Source: Chryseobacterium sp. (GTDB lineage Bacteria; Bacteroidota; Bacteroidia; Flavobacteriales; Weeksellaceae). From it: a DNA stretch of 64,000 nt. Below are positions 24,495 through 32,407 of the stretch, piece by piece. The position numbers and the translations under genes are program-made. The notes under the pieces were generated by a model. It searched no databases. It was given only the letters and a program-made list of their open reading frames with translations, and was not told the origin of the DNA. Location of the stretch: positions 248,001 to 312,000 of the forward strand of contig NZ_VOXE01000002.1 of assembly GCF_008014695.1 (NCBI RefSeq), in the 5' to 3' direction. How positions within the stretch are numbered: position 1 is the first letter of the stretch; each line of letters begins with the position of its first letter.

Positions 24495-26252
24495 ATGAGA
24501 AATTTTTTTAAAAATGTCTTAGCAAATATAGTAGCAATTATCATTATCTGTGCTGTATTTTGTCTGTTTTTTATAATGATACTTGTTGTAAGTGCAGTGG
24601 GCGAAAATAAAAAAACTGATGTTAAAAATAACTCAGTTTTGACTTTGGATTTTAAAACCAGGATTATTGACAGTCCTACTGAAGCCCAGCAAGGTTTTTT
24701 TGCTATGGCTGACAAGGAGAAAGATATCATGATTTTTGATATTCTGGAAGCTATAAAAAACGCAAAGACTGATGATAAAATTAAAGGGATCAGTATTGAA
24801 ACCGATTATATCAATGCCGGACTCACACAGCTGGACAATATCCGCGCTGCTCTGGAAGATTTCAAGAAAAGCGGGAAGTTTGTTTATGCTTATGGTAATG
24901 TAGTCACGCAACCCGGTTATTATCTGGGATCGGTTGCCGATAAGTATTATTTAAATCCGTCCGGCGGGATTGAACTCAAAGGCATGTCAACCGAAGTCGT
25001 TTTCTTTAAAAAATTTGCCGAGAAATATGGAATCGGTACAGAAGTAATTCGCCATGGAAAATTTAAGGCAGCAGTAGAGCCTTTTTTAAGAGATGATATA
25101 TCTCCCGAAAACAGAGAACAGCTTTCTACACTGCTGAAGGATATCTGGTCGGTTAACGCGCAAAAAATGGCTAATTCAAGAAAAATAGATACCGCGGATT
25201 TCAGAATTATTGTTGACAGCCTCTATGGTATCATCCCAAATCTTAGTGTGCAGCATAAACTTGCTGACAAATTGATTCAGAAATCGGAATACGACAATCT
25301 GATAAAGGCGAAACTGAATGTAAAAAATGAAGATAAACTTCATAAAATCCCTTTCAATAAATACATCAGTTCATTTAAGGAAAACCATATCGATGACGAC
25401 AACCAAATTGCCGTTTTATACGCTTCGGGTTCGATTTATAATGGAGAAGGTAGCAATGATATTTACGCGGTGAACTTTATAAAAGAAATTAAAAAACTAG
25501 CGGAAAACAAAAAAGTGAAAGCAGTAGTCTTCAGAATAAATTCTCCGGGAGGCAGTGCAAATGCGTCAGACGAAATTCTGTTTGAACTGCAACAGTTGAA
25601 AAATAAGAAACCTATTGTTGTTTCTTTCGGAGATTATGCAGCTTCCGGAGGATACTATATTGCAATGGCTGCAGACAGAATTTATTCTGAGCCCAATACA
25701 TTAACAGGATCTATCGGAGTCTTTGGCATTATTCCTTATTTTAAAGACCTTGCAAATAGAAATGGAATCAGATCAGACGTAGTTTCTACCAATGCCAATT
25801 CCAATATGATTTCGGCAATTAACGGTGTAACTCCCGGAACCTTACACATGATGACCCAAAGTGTGGAGCAGACTTATAAAAGGTTTGTACACTTTGTAAC
25901 CGAAAACCGTAAAAAATCTTTCGGCCAGATCGATGCGATTGGTGGTGGAAGAGTATGGAGCGGGACACGTGCCCAGCAGATCGGTTTGGTTGATGAACTG
26001 GGAAGTCTGAATGATGCAGTAAACTATGCAGCTCAGAAAGCAGGACTGAAAAAGTACAATGTTGCTGCATATCCTAAAAAAGTAAACCAGTTCGAAGAGT
26101 TTTTCAAAAATCTTAATGGAGAGGAGATTTCTGCAAAAATCATCAGAAATAAGATAGGCAACGAAAATTATAAAATCCTTGAGCAGATCACTACTGCAAA
26201 ACAGCAAGGCGGAATTATGATGGAGATGCCTTATCAGATCAACTTTAAATAA
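24495..26252 (+). CDS. sppA: Signal peptide peptidase SppA, 67K type
   Basis: Membrane-bound serine protease of 585 residues that degrades cleaved signal peptides. The ATG at 24495 (MRNFFKNVLANIV) is chosen because it directly opens the N-terminal transmembrane anchor (about 10-34). Two S49 domains follow. The catalytic lysine is expected in VIRHGKFKAAVEPF (about 186-199) and the catalytic serine in YAASGGYYIAMAADRIYSEP (about 380-399), as in E. coli SppA. GSIGVFGIIPYF is also conserved. A strong terminator follows. Its promoter must lie within or against folK. Confidence 0.95.
   Translation: MRNFFKNVLANIVAIIIICAVFCLFFIMILVVSAVGENKKTDVKNNSVLTLDFKTRIIDSPTEAQQGFFAMADKEKDIMIFDILEAIKNAKTDDKIKGISIETDYINAGLTQLDNIRAALEDFKKSGKFVYAYGNVVTQPGYYLGSVADKYYLNPSGGIELKGMSTEVVFFKKFAEKYGIGTEVIRHGKFKAAVEPFLRDDISPENREQLSTLLKDIWSVNAQKMANSRKIDTADFRIIVDSLYGIIPNLSVQHKLADKLIQKSEYDNLIKAKLNVKNEDKLHKIPFNKYISSFKENHIDDDNQIAVLYASGSIYNGEGSNDIYAVNFIKEIKKLAENKKVKAVVFRINSPGGSANASDEILFELQQLKNKKPIVVSFGDYAASGGYYIAMAADRIYSEPNTLTGSIGVFGIIPYFKDLANRNGIRSDVVSTNANSNMISAINGVTPGTLHMMTQSVEQTYKRFVHFVTENRKKSFGQIDAIGGGRVWSGTRAQQIGLVDELGSLNDAVNYAAQKAGLKKYNVAAYPKKVNQFEEFFKNLNGEEISAKIIRNKIGNENYKILEQITTAKQQGGIMMEMPYQINFK
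24523..24530 (-). promoter_or_regulatory. Putative -7 promoter box of folK
   Basis: On the minus strand this reads TATATTTG (TAnnTTTG), 49 bases before the folK ATG and inside the 5' end of sppA. No TTG was found at the right distance upstream. Confidence 0.35.
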
Positions 26253-26287
26253 AAAAAACCGCTTTGAGAAATCAAAGCGGTTTTTTT
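26252..26287. terminator. Strong bidirectional terminator between sppA and the GlsB-like gene
   Basis: A perfect 16-base stem (26252-26267 with 26272-26287) encloses the GNRA loop GAAA. It has A-runs on one side and T-runs on the other, so it serves both convergent genes. Confidence 0.92.
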
Positions 26288-26300
26288 AATATTTTGTCGT

Positions 26301-26561
26301 TTAGACTCTTCTGTTAGTTACAGCCCCATAAATGAAGAGAACCAGAATTGCGCCTAATACCGATATTGCAATTGTTCCAATATCCCAAGGATTGCCGTCG
26401 TCGCCAATTCCTAATGCACCGGCTACAAAGCCTCCTACTAAAGCACCAACTATTCCTAAAATAATTGTGATAAGCCAACCGCCGCCTTGTGCTCCAGGCA
26501 TGATAAGTTTTGCGATTGCTCCAACAATAAGACCAAAAATGATCCAAGCTAAAATTCCCAT
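26301..26561 (-). CDS. GlsB/YeaQ/YmgE-family small membrane protein
   Basis: Small inner-membrane protein of 86 residues linked in other bacteria to general stress. It has three hydrophobic segments (about 2-18, 28-49 and 62-79) with glycine-zipper spacing (GLIVGAIAKLIMPG, GIVGALVGGFVAGALG), the family pattern. A short basic tail NRRV ends it. The molecular function is not known. It is transcribed alone and converges on sppA. Confidence 0.92.
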   Translation of the reverse strand: MGILAWIIFGLIVGAIAKLIMPGAQGGGWLITIILGIVGALVGGFVAGALGIGDDGNPWDIGTIAISVLGAILVLFIYGAVTNRRV

Positions 26562-26683
26562 AGTTTTAAATTTTAAATGTTAATATTAATGTAATTACTT
26601 CTTTTCAAAATTGAAGCCATTATGTTTTTGAACGATTTAAAAGTGGGAATATTATAAACTTGTGGTGTAATTCTGAAAATACG

Positions 26684-27637
26684 TTATGTTCTTTTGAAAA
26701 AAGAATCCACAAACTCCATTCCGTTGAATAATTGAAGATCTTGTATCTTTTCACCAATCCCGATATACTTCACCGGAATCTGAAACTGATCTGAAATTCC
26801 AATTACGACACCACCTTTCGCAGTTCCATCCAATTTTGTGATTGCTAAAGCATTCACTTCGGTTGCAGCAGTAAACTGTTTTGCCTGTTCGAAAGCATTT
26901 TGGCCCGTGCTGCCATCCAATACCAGTAAAATTTCATGGGGTGCATCCGGGATTACTTTCTGCATCACTCTTTTTATTTTGGTGAGCTCATTCATCAGAT
27001 TTACCTTGTTGTGAAGTCTTCCCGCAGTATCTATAATTACAACATCTGCGTTTTGGGCTACAGCGCTCTGAACGGTATCAAAAGCTACAGAAGCAGGATC
27101 CGATCCCATGCTTTGTTTCACAATTGGCACACCTGCTCTCTCGCTCCAGATGACGAGTTGATCTACTGCCGCAGCCCGGAAAGTATCCGCCGCCCCTAAA
27201 ATCACTTTTTTACCGTCTGATTTAAACTGATGCGCAAGTTTTCCGATGGTAGTGGTTTTTCCTACGCCATTCACTCCAACAACCATAATTACGTATGGTT
27301 TTTTGGAAGTATCGATATTCCCGGTCTCCGCATTTGGATTTTCCAGTAAAAGACCGGAAATTTCCTCGCGCAGAATTTTATCCAATTCTTCGGTCCCGAC
27401 AAATTTATCGCGCAAGACCCGGTTTTCTATCCTTTCAATGATTTTTATTGTCGTAGTGGCACCAACATCCGAGGCAATCAGGATCTCTTCCAGTTCATCC
27501 AGCACCTCTTCATCCACTTTGGATTTACCCACAACTGCTTTGGAGATTTTATCAAAAAATCCCTGATTCGATTTCTCCAGACCTTTGTCCAGAGTCTCTT
27601 TTTCTTCTTTTTTAAAAATTTTTTTATACCAACTCAT
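26684..27637 (-). CDS. ftsY: Signal recognition particle receptor FtsY
   Basis: FtsY is the SRP receptor GTPase that delivers ribosome-nascent chains to the translocon. The 317 residues form the NG core with only a short charged N-terminus (WYKKIFKKEEKETLDKG), with none of the long acidic A domain of E. coli. G1 is GVNGVGKTTTIGKLA (about 119-133), G3 DTAGRLHNK, G4 TKLDGTAKGG. IGIGEKIQDLQLFN is near the C-terminus. It follows the ribosomal cluster rpmB-rpmG-DUF4295 on the same strand but has its own promoter box and an intervening terminator. Confidence 0.97.
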   Translation of the reverse strand: MSWYKKIFKKEEKETLDKGLEKSNQGFFDKISKAVVGKSKVDEEVLDELEEILIASDVGATTTIKIIERIENRVLRDKFVGTEELDKILREEISGLLLENPNAETGNIDTSKKPYVIMVVGVNGVGKTTTIGKLAHQFKSDGKKVILGAADTFRAAAVDQLVIWSERAGVPIVKQSMGSDPASVAFDTVQSAVAQNADVVIIDTAGRLHNKVNLMNELTKIKRVMQKVIPDAPHEILLVLDGSTGQNAFEQAKQFTAATEVNALAITKLDGTAKGGVVIGISDQFQIPVKYIGIGEKIQDLQLFNGMEFVDSFFKRT

Positions 27638-27686
27638 GCCGGGTTTTAGAATTTAAATTCCAGTATTTCTGATTATGTTTTATAAA

Positions 27687-27694
27687 CAAAGATA
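27687..27694 (-). promoter_or_regulatory. Putative -7 promoter box of ftsY
   Basis: On the minus strand this reads TATCTTTG, 49 bases before the ftsY ATG. It directly follows the terminator of the ribosomal-protein cluster. The TTG element is not at ideal spacing. Confidence 0.5.
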
Positions 27695-27728
27695 ACAAAA
27701 AAACTACCCAAAAAATTTGGATAGTTTT
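27695..27728 (-). terminator. Terminator of the rpmB-rpmG-DUF4295 cluster
   Basis: On the minus strand CTATCCAAA pairs with TTTGGGTAG (one G-T pair) around a short T loop and runs into seven Ts. It separates the ribosomal cluster from ftsY. Confidence 0.7.
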
Positions 27729-27751
27729 ATATCTTCTTTACAAAGAGGAGG

Positions 27752-27907
27752 TTATTTCTTCAAAAAACCGTCAACTTCGTCAGCGTTCATTACTTTTTCT
27801 TCGAAAATGTAAGCACCACTTTTAGCGGACTTCACCATCTTCACAACCTTAGTCATTTTTTTTGAACCTGCACCGCCCTGAAGCGTTGCTACTACTTTCT
27901 TTGCCAT
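27752..27907 (-). CDS. DUF4295 protein (Bacteroidota ribosomal protein, proposed bL38)
   Basis: Basic protein of 51 residues, missed by length cut-offs. It begins MAKKVVATLQGGAGSKKMTK and ends NADEVDGFLKK, which matches DUF4295, a family confined to Bacteroidota and found next to rpmG. From memory, structural work on the Flavobacterium johnsoniae ribosome assigned this family as a large-subunit protein (bL38); I cannot check that here. The start 19 bases past the rpmG stop, the same strand and the terminator after it support co-transcription with rpmB and rpmG. Confidence 0.88.
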   Translation of the reverse strand: MAKKVVATLQGGAGSKKMTKVVKMVKSAKSGAYIFEEKVMNADEVDGFLKK

Positions 27908-27926
27908 TTTTTATTGTTTTAAAAAA

Positions 27927-28109
27927 TTACTTGATTTCTTTGTGTAGGGTATATTTTTTAAGAACCGGATTGAATTTTTTAAGTTCCAATCTTTCTGTGG
28001 TGTTCTTTTTATTTTTAGTGGTGATGTATCTTGACATTCCTGCTACACCGGTTTCTTTATGCTCAGTACATTCTAAAATTACCTGAACTCTGTTACCTTT
28101 TTTAGCCAT
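27927..28109 (-). CDS. rpmG: 50S ribosomal protein L33
   Basis: Large-subunit ribosomal protein of 60 residues. [19 protein letters not shown] and [20 protein letters not shown] (overlapping parts of the chain) and the C-terminal KYTLHKEIK are typical of bL33. Only one cysteine is present, so the zinc-ribbon cysteines are lost and this is the zinc-independent form. Its ATG overlaps the rpmB stop by one base, which couples the two genes. Confidence 0.97.
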   Translation of the reverse strand: MAKKGNRVQVILECTEHKETGVAGMSRYITTKNKKNTTERLELKKFNPVLKKYTLHKEIK

Positions 28110-28354
28110 TACTTTTTAATTTTTATAAATCCGTTTCTTGTTGCTCTTTCCAACGCTTCTTCAATACCAATCTTGTTGATAATTCTCAATCCGTGTGCAG
28201 TAACTTTTAAGGTTACAGATTTTTCCAGCTCCGGAAGGTAAAATTTCTTCTCCAATAAGTTAATTTCAAAACGACGCTTCGTTTTGTTATTAGCGTGAGA
28301 AACATTGTTTCCTACCATTGCACGCTTTCCTGTTATTTGGCAAATTCTTGACAT
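28109..28354 (-). CDS. rpmB: 50S ribosomal protein L28
   Basis: Large-subunit ribosomal protein of 81 residues. It starts [20 protein letters not shown] and continues [13 protein letters not shown], both standard for bL28, and ends with the [13 protein letters not shown] segment. It is the first gene of the rpmB-rpmG-DUF4295 cluster. The 146-base gap upstream is AT-rich; a near-match to the -7 element (TTATTTTG, minus) lies about 45 bases before the start. Confidence 0.97.
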   Translation of the reverse strand: MSRICQITGKRAMVGNNVSHANNKTKRRFEINLLEKKFYLPELEKSVTLKVTAHGLRIINKIGIEEALERATRNGFIKIKK

Positions 28355-28500
28355 ATCTCGATGTTCTTTTATTACTACTAAATATTTGAGAGTGCAAAAT
28401 AACGAAGAATTTTTCTGTTAGACAAATATTTACGGTTTAATTTTTTAGTTTTTTGAAAATGAAATTTCTATACAGCTAATTTCGAGATGAGCAATTTTTA

Positions 28501-29304
28501 TCACTGTACCAAAATGCTTCCGCCACTGCTTTCTTTTTGGCTGATCACATTCAGATTGCCTTTTTTGGAAACAGCGATATCTCCGGAAGAACTTGCCGAT
28601 GCAGTCAGCTGTCGCGAAACCGAAAGGCTTACATTTCCGCCGCTCGATGCCTGTAAATCTGCATTTTCTGCAACCAGATTCCGAGCGTTGAGTGTTCCAG
28701 ATGAAGAAGCATCCATTTCTGCATTCTTCGCCTCACCGGAAAGATTGATTTCACCCGACGAAGTTACTTCTGCACTTAAATCAACCGCCCATATTTTGCC
28801 TGTGAAATTTCCTGAGCTTGAAACATCAACTTCCATATTATTTGCTTCGAAATTCCCTTCGATATTGGCTGAACTCGATACTTCAATATCAGTTCTGTCC
28901 TGCGTGAATTTGTTTTTCACGAGGATGTTTGCCGAAGAACTCGCTTCAATTTTAGAGAAATCCTTCGCATAAATCTTTGCCGAGACTTTTTGGGCGGAAA
29001 TATTTAGGCTGGGTTTGAAATGAATATGAATCTTGCCGGCAACATTATCCACCAGAATTTCATCCAGAATATCGGAAGGCGCCGAAATGACTACCTTTTC
29101 TACATCAGATTTAATCACTTCAGCCTGAATGGACTGTGAAACCTTTATCTCATCAAAATTTCCGGGATAGGTTTTCTCCCGAATCGGTCCTTTTCCCTCA
29201 ATGCTTTTGCCAAAGGGGCCAAAACTTACCGAATCATTTTTGCCGTTGCCGCAGGAATTTGCGGTTAAAGCAATTGCAAGTAGAGCCAGAATCTGTGTTT
29301 TCAT
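28501..29304 (-). CDS. DUF2807 (head-GIN) lipoprotein
   Basis: Predicted lipoprotein of 267 residues. The ATG at 29304 is chosen since it opens the lipoprotein signal MKTQILALLAIALTANSC (Cys18). The mature part is the DUF2807 or head-GIN domain, a right-handed beta-solenoid built from repeats that each place Ser-Ser-(Ser/Gly) at a turn (IEASSSANILVK, DIEVSSSANIEG, MEVDVSSSGNFTG, EVTSSGEINLSG, MDASSSGTLNA). The family is described as a putative adhesin head; the ligand is unknown. It is divergent from the M3 peptidase gene, with 82 bases between the starts. Confidence 0.88.
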   Translation of the reverse strand: MKTQILALLAIALTANSCGNGKNDSVSFGPFGKSIEGKGPIREKTYPGNFDEIKVSQSIQAEVIKSDVEKVVISAPSDILDEILVDNVAGKIHIHFKPSLNISAQKVSAKIYAKDFSKIEASSSANILVKNKFTQDRTDIEVSSSANIEGNFEANNMEVDVSSSGNFTGKIWAVDLSAEVTSSGEINLSGEAKNAEMDASSSGTLNARNLVAENADLQASSGGNVSLSVSRQLTASASSSGDIAVSKKGNLNVISQKESSGGSILVQ

Positions 29305-29386
29305 GGTGGTATTTTTAAGGTATAAATTTAATAAAACAAATCTAAATTGTATCTTTAATGCTTTAAAAAAATACAACACCTTAAGA

Positions 29387-31531
29387 ATGAAAAATATTAC
29401 CTCCTTATTTTTCCTGTCCGCACTCGGATTGGGAGTTTCCTGTTCAACTATGAAAAATCCTCAAACATCAGCTCCTGAATCTATTTCTGTTAGCCCCGAA
29501 ATGACTTCAAACCCATTTATGAAGAAAAGTGCTCTTCAATATCAGGCGCCGGAATTCGATAAAATAAAAGATGAACATTTTAAACCGGCTTTCGATTACG
29601 GAATGAAAGTTCAGCTTGCCGAAATTGAAAAGATTGCCAATAACACTGCTGCGCCGACTTTTGAAAACACCATTCTTGCCTTGGAAACGAGCGGCGAAGT
29701 CTTGAAACGGGCGCAAATTGTCTTTTTTAACCTTACCGGTTCCAATACAAACCCCACTTTACAGAAACTGGAAGAGGAATATGCACCAATTTTTTCGGGA
29801 CTTTCGGATAAAATTTATCTGAATGAAAAAATATACTCCCGCATCAAGGGGATCAATACCGGAAATTTAGGTTCAGAAGAAAAAAGGCTTCTGGAACTGT
29901 ACAAAACGAATTTTGAAATCGCCGGCGCCAATCTTTCCGCCGAGAATAAAGAAAAAGTTAAGAAAATTAACGAGGAACTGGCCACACTTTCTACCCAGTT
30001 TTCCAATAAACTTCTCGATGCACGTAAAAACGGAGCAGTTCTGATTTCGGATGTTAGAGAACTCGACGGACTTTCTGCAGACGAAATTGCTGCAACTGCT
30101 GCTGACGCTAAAACTGCAGGTCATGAAGGAAAATACCTCCTCACTTTACTCAATACCACCCAACAGCCGCTGCTTCAGAATCTGAAAAACCGTGCAACGC
30201 GGGAAAAATTGTTTAAAGCTTCATGGTACCGCGCGGAAAAAGGGAATGCAGACGATACCCGCAACATTCTGGAAAGACAGGCGAAACTGCGCATGGAAAA
30301 AGCACATCTTTCCGGAAAAAAATCTTTTGCCGAATGGAAACTGCAGGATCAGATGGCTAAAAATCCTGAAAATGCTATGAACCTTCTTGCACAGCTGGCT
30401 AAACCGGCTGTAGCAACTGCAAAAAGAGAAAGCGATGAAATTCAGGCCCTGATCGATGAGCAAAAAGGTGGATTTACCGTTGAGCCATGGGACTGGAACT
30501 TTTATTCGGAGCAGGTTCGGAAAGCAAAATACGATCTCGACGAAAACCAGATCAAACCTTATTTTGAGGTCAGAACTGTATTGCAGAAGGGCGTTTTCTT
30601 TGCTGCCGAGAAATTCTACGGAATCACTTTTAAAGAAAGGAAAGATCTGCCGGTTTATCATCCCGATGTGACCGCTTATGAAGTTTTTGACCGCGACGGA
30701 AAGTCACTGGCCATTTATTACCTTGATTTTTACACCAGAAACAATAAAAATGGCGGCGCGTGGATGAGCAATTTCGTGGAACAGTCGCATCTTTTGGGAC
30801 AGAAACCGGTGATCGTGAATGTTTTCAATTTTCAGAAACCGGCCGAAGGAAAGCCTTCTCTAATATCATATGACGATGTTTCCACGATGTTTCATGAGTT
30901 TGGCCACACGCTTCACGGACTTTTTGCTGACCAAAAATATATTTCGATTTCAGGAACCAATACGCCAAGAGATTTTGTGGAATTTCCATCACAGATCAAC
31001 GAATTTTTCGCTCTCGAACCTTCTGTGCTGAAAAATTATGCCCTTCATTACCAAACCAAGCAGCCCATGCCGCAGTCTTTGGTAGATAAAATCAAGAAAG
31101 CGGGAGACTTCAATCAGGGATATGCGACAACAGAACTTGTTTCTGCAGCCACTTTAGATATGAACTGGCATTCGGTAACTGATGAATCGCAGTTCAAACC
31201 CACTCTGGAATTTGAAAAAGACGTACTGAACAAATATGGTTTCAACCTGAAAGAGGTGCCACCAAGATACCATACACCATATTTTGCACACATCTGGGGC
31301 GGCGGTTATTCTGCAGGATATTATGCCTATATGTGGAGTGATCTTTTAAATGCCAATGCATGGGAGTATATTTCTACACACGGTGGAATGACGAGGGAAA
31401 ACGGAGACCGTTTCCGAAAATACATTCTTTCGGTAGGAAATTCGGTGGACCTGAATCAGGCGTTTAAGGATTTTACCGGAAAAGCGCCGGACATTAAGCC
31501 GCTTCTGAGAAACAAAGGATTTATCAAATAA
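29387..31531 (+). CDS. M3-family metallopeptidase (Dcp-like), lipoprotein
   Basis: Zinc peptidase of 714 residues related to peptidyl-dipeptidase Dcp and oligopeptidase A. The zinc motif HEFGHTLHG is at about residue 502, with the third ligand glutamate expected about 25 residues later in EFPSQINEFFALEP. The ATG at 29387 is chosen because it opens a lipoprotein signal MKNITSLFFLSALGLGVSC (Cys19); the longer frame reads back into the divergent DUF2807 gene. Lipidation would place it at the envelope, unlike the soluble E. coli homologues. It probably trims peptides in the periplasm. Confidence 0.93.
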   Translation: MKNITSLFFLSALGLGVSCSTMKNPQTSAPESISVSPEMTSNPFMKKSALQYQAPEFDKIKDEHFKPAFDYGMKVQLAEIEKIANNTAAPTFENTILALETSGEVLKRAQIVFFNLTGSNTNPTLQKLEEEYAPIFSGLSDKIYLNEKIYSRIKGINTGNLGSEEKRLLELYKTNFEIAGANLSAENKEKVKKINEELATLSTQFSNKLLDARKNGAVLISDVRELDGLSADEIAATAADAKTAGHEGKYLLTLLNTTQQPLLQNLKNRATREKLFKASWYRAEKGNADDTRNILERQAKLRMEKAHLSGKKSFAEWKLQDQMAKNPENAMNLLAQLAKPAVATAKRESDEIQALIDEQKGGFTVEPWDWNFYSEQVRKAKYDLDENQIKPYFEVRTVLQKGVFFAAEKFYGITFKERKDLPVYHPDVTAYEVFDRDGKSLAIYYLDFYTRNNKNGGAWMSNFVEQSHLLGQKPVIVNVFNFQKPAEGKPSLISYDDVSTMFHEFGHTLHGLFADQKYISISGTNTPRDFVEFPSQINEFFALEPSVLKNYALHYQTKQPMPQSLVDKIKKAGDFNQGYATTELVSAATLDMNWHSVTDESQFKPTLEFEKDVLNKYGFNLKEVPPRYHTPYFAHIWGGGYSAGYYAYMWSDLLNANAWEYISTHGGMTRENGDRFRKYILSVGNSVDLNQAFKDFTGKAPDIKPLLRNKGFIK

Positions 31532-31548
31532 AGATTCATCTCAAAAAG

Positions 31549-31580
31549 AAACCGCTCAAATTAATGAGCGGTTTTTTTTT
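31549..31580. terminator. Terminator between M3 peptidase and convergent gene
   Basis: CCGCTCA (31552-31558) pairs with TGAGCGG (31565-31571), extended by A/T pairs, followed by nine Ts on the plus strand. On the minus strand the signal is weaker. Confidence 0.88.
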
Positions 31581-32406
31581 ATGGATGACGTTTCTTTTGA
31601 TCCTCTTGAATTCTCTTCATCGCATCGTTTGTGATAATAACTAATTTATTTCCCTCTGCATTCCATATACTGGTGTATTTTTCTGAAATAACGCTGTAAA
31701 TTTTTATTCCGAAGGAATTCGAATACAGCATTAGTGTGCAAACATCAGTAGAAGTTATATATGGCCAATCTTCTAAAACATGGGTATGAGAACCACCTTC
31801 TGGAATACTTTCTTTTGGGATCTCAGCGTTTGAATGCACAATAATTCCTTTATGGAGTTTTTCAACTTTTTTAATTTCATTTTTCTTATTAAAGGTGATA
31901 ACATAATCGTTCCCCAAAACCATTACACCATTCACTGAAGGTCCAGTTAAAACAAAAACTTTTTTTTCTTTAGGATTAATTATTGGGACAAGATTGAGAT
32001 TAGTATTGTTGTAACGTTTGAATATGGTATCATTATTTATGTGAGTCAAGGCTTTTTGGCGAATAGCAGCATATTCTTTTTCTACATCACTAAATTCCCT
32101 CACTGTTAAATCCAGCTTCGCGTTTTCAGGTTTATAGTTAGTTGGGAAAATAATTGTTCCAATCACTTTATTGTCTTTTGAAAAAAAGATACATCTGGGA
32201 ATGTCATTTTCAAGATATGAAAAGTAGCCTCCAATATTTTCTTTTTCTTTGAAATTAGTTAAAAACAAGTCAGTTCCATTCCATGAAGCCATTTCACTTC
32301 GGTATATTTGCACTCCCTCATTTTTAATATCCTCAGCAACTTTTTGAAGATTTTGTGCGAAGTAGGGCAGACTACAAAAGATGAAAAGTATTGCAGTTTT
32401 TTTCAT
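31579..32406 (-). CDS. Secreted protein with JAMM-like motif
   Basis: Exported protein of 275 residues with a signal peptide (MKKTAILFIFCSLPYFAQ). I do not recognise a named family. Near the C-terminus it has SHTHVLEDWPYITSTD (His207, His209, Asp221), which resembles the zinc-binding HxH...SxxD of JAMM/MPN metalloproteases with slightly altered spacing and Thr in place of Ser. A hydrophobic strand CTLMLYSNSFGIKIYSVIS follows, as in that fold. The catalytic glutamate cannot be placed. The gene is more AT-rich than its neighbours. It starts one base after the S9 peptidase stop and probably shares its transcript. Confidence 0.65.
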   Translation of the reverse strand: MKKTAILFIFCSLPYFAQNLQKVAEDIKNEGVQIYRSEMASWNGTDLFLTNFKEKENIGGYFSYLENDIPRCIFFSKDNKVIGTIIFPTNYKPENAKLDLTVREFSDVEKEYAAIRQKALTHINNDTIFKRYNNTNLNLVPIINPKEKKVFVLTGPSVNGVMVLGNDYVITFNKKNEIKKVEKLHKGIIVHSNAEIPKESIPEGGSHTHVLEDWPYITSTDVCTLMLYSNSFGIKIYSVISEKYTSIWNAEGNKLVIITNDAMKRIQEDQKKRHP

Positions 32407-32407
32407 A

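Noticed and set aside
28355-28500. Promoter for rpmB
   Set aside because: The best candidate, TTATTTTG on the minus strand, lacks the TA of the -7 element and has no TTG at the right distance, so it is not listed as a feature.
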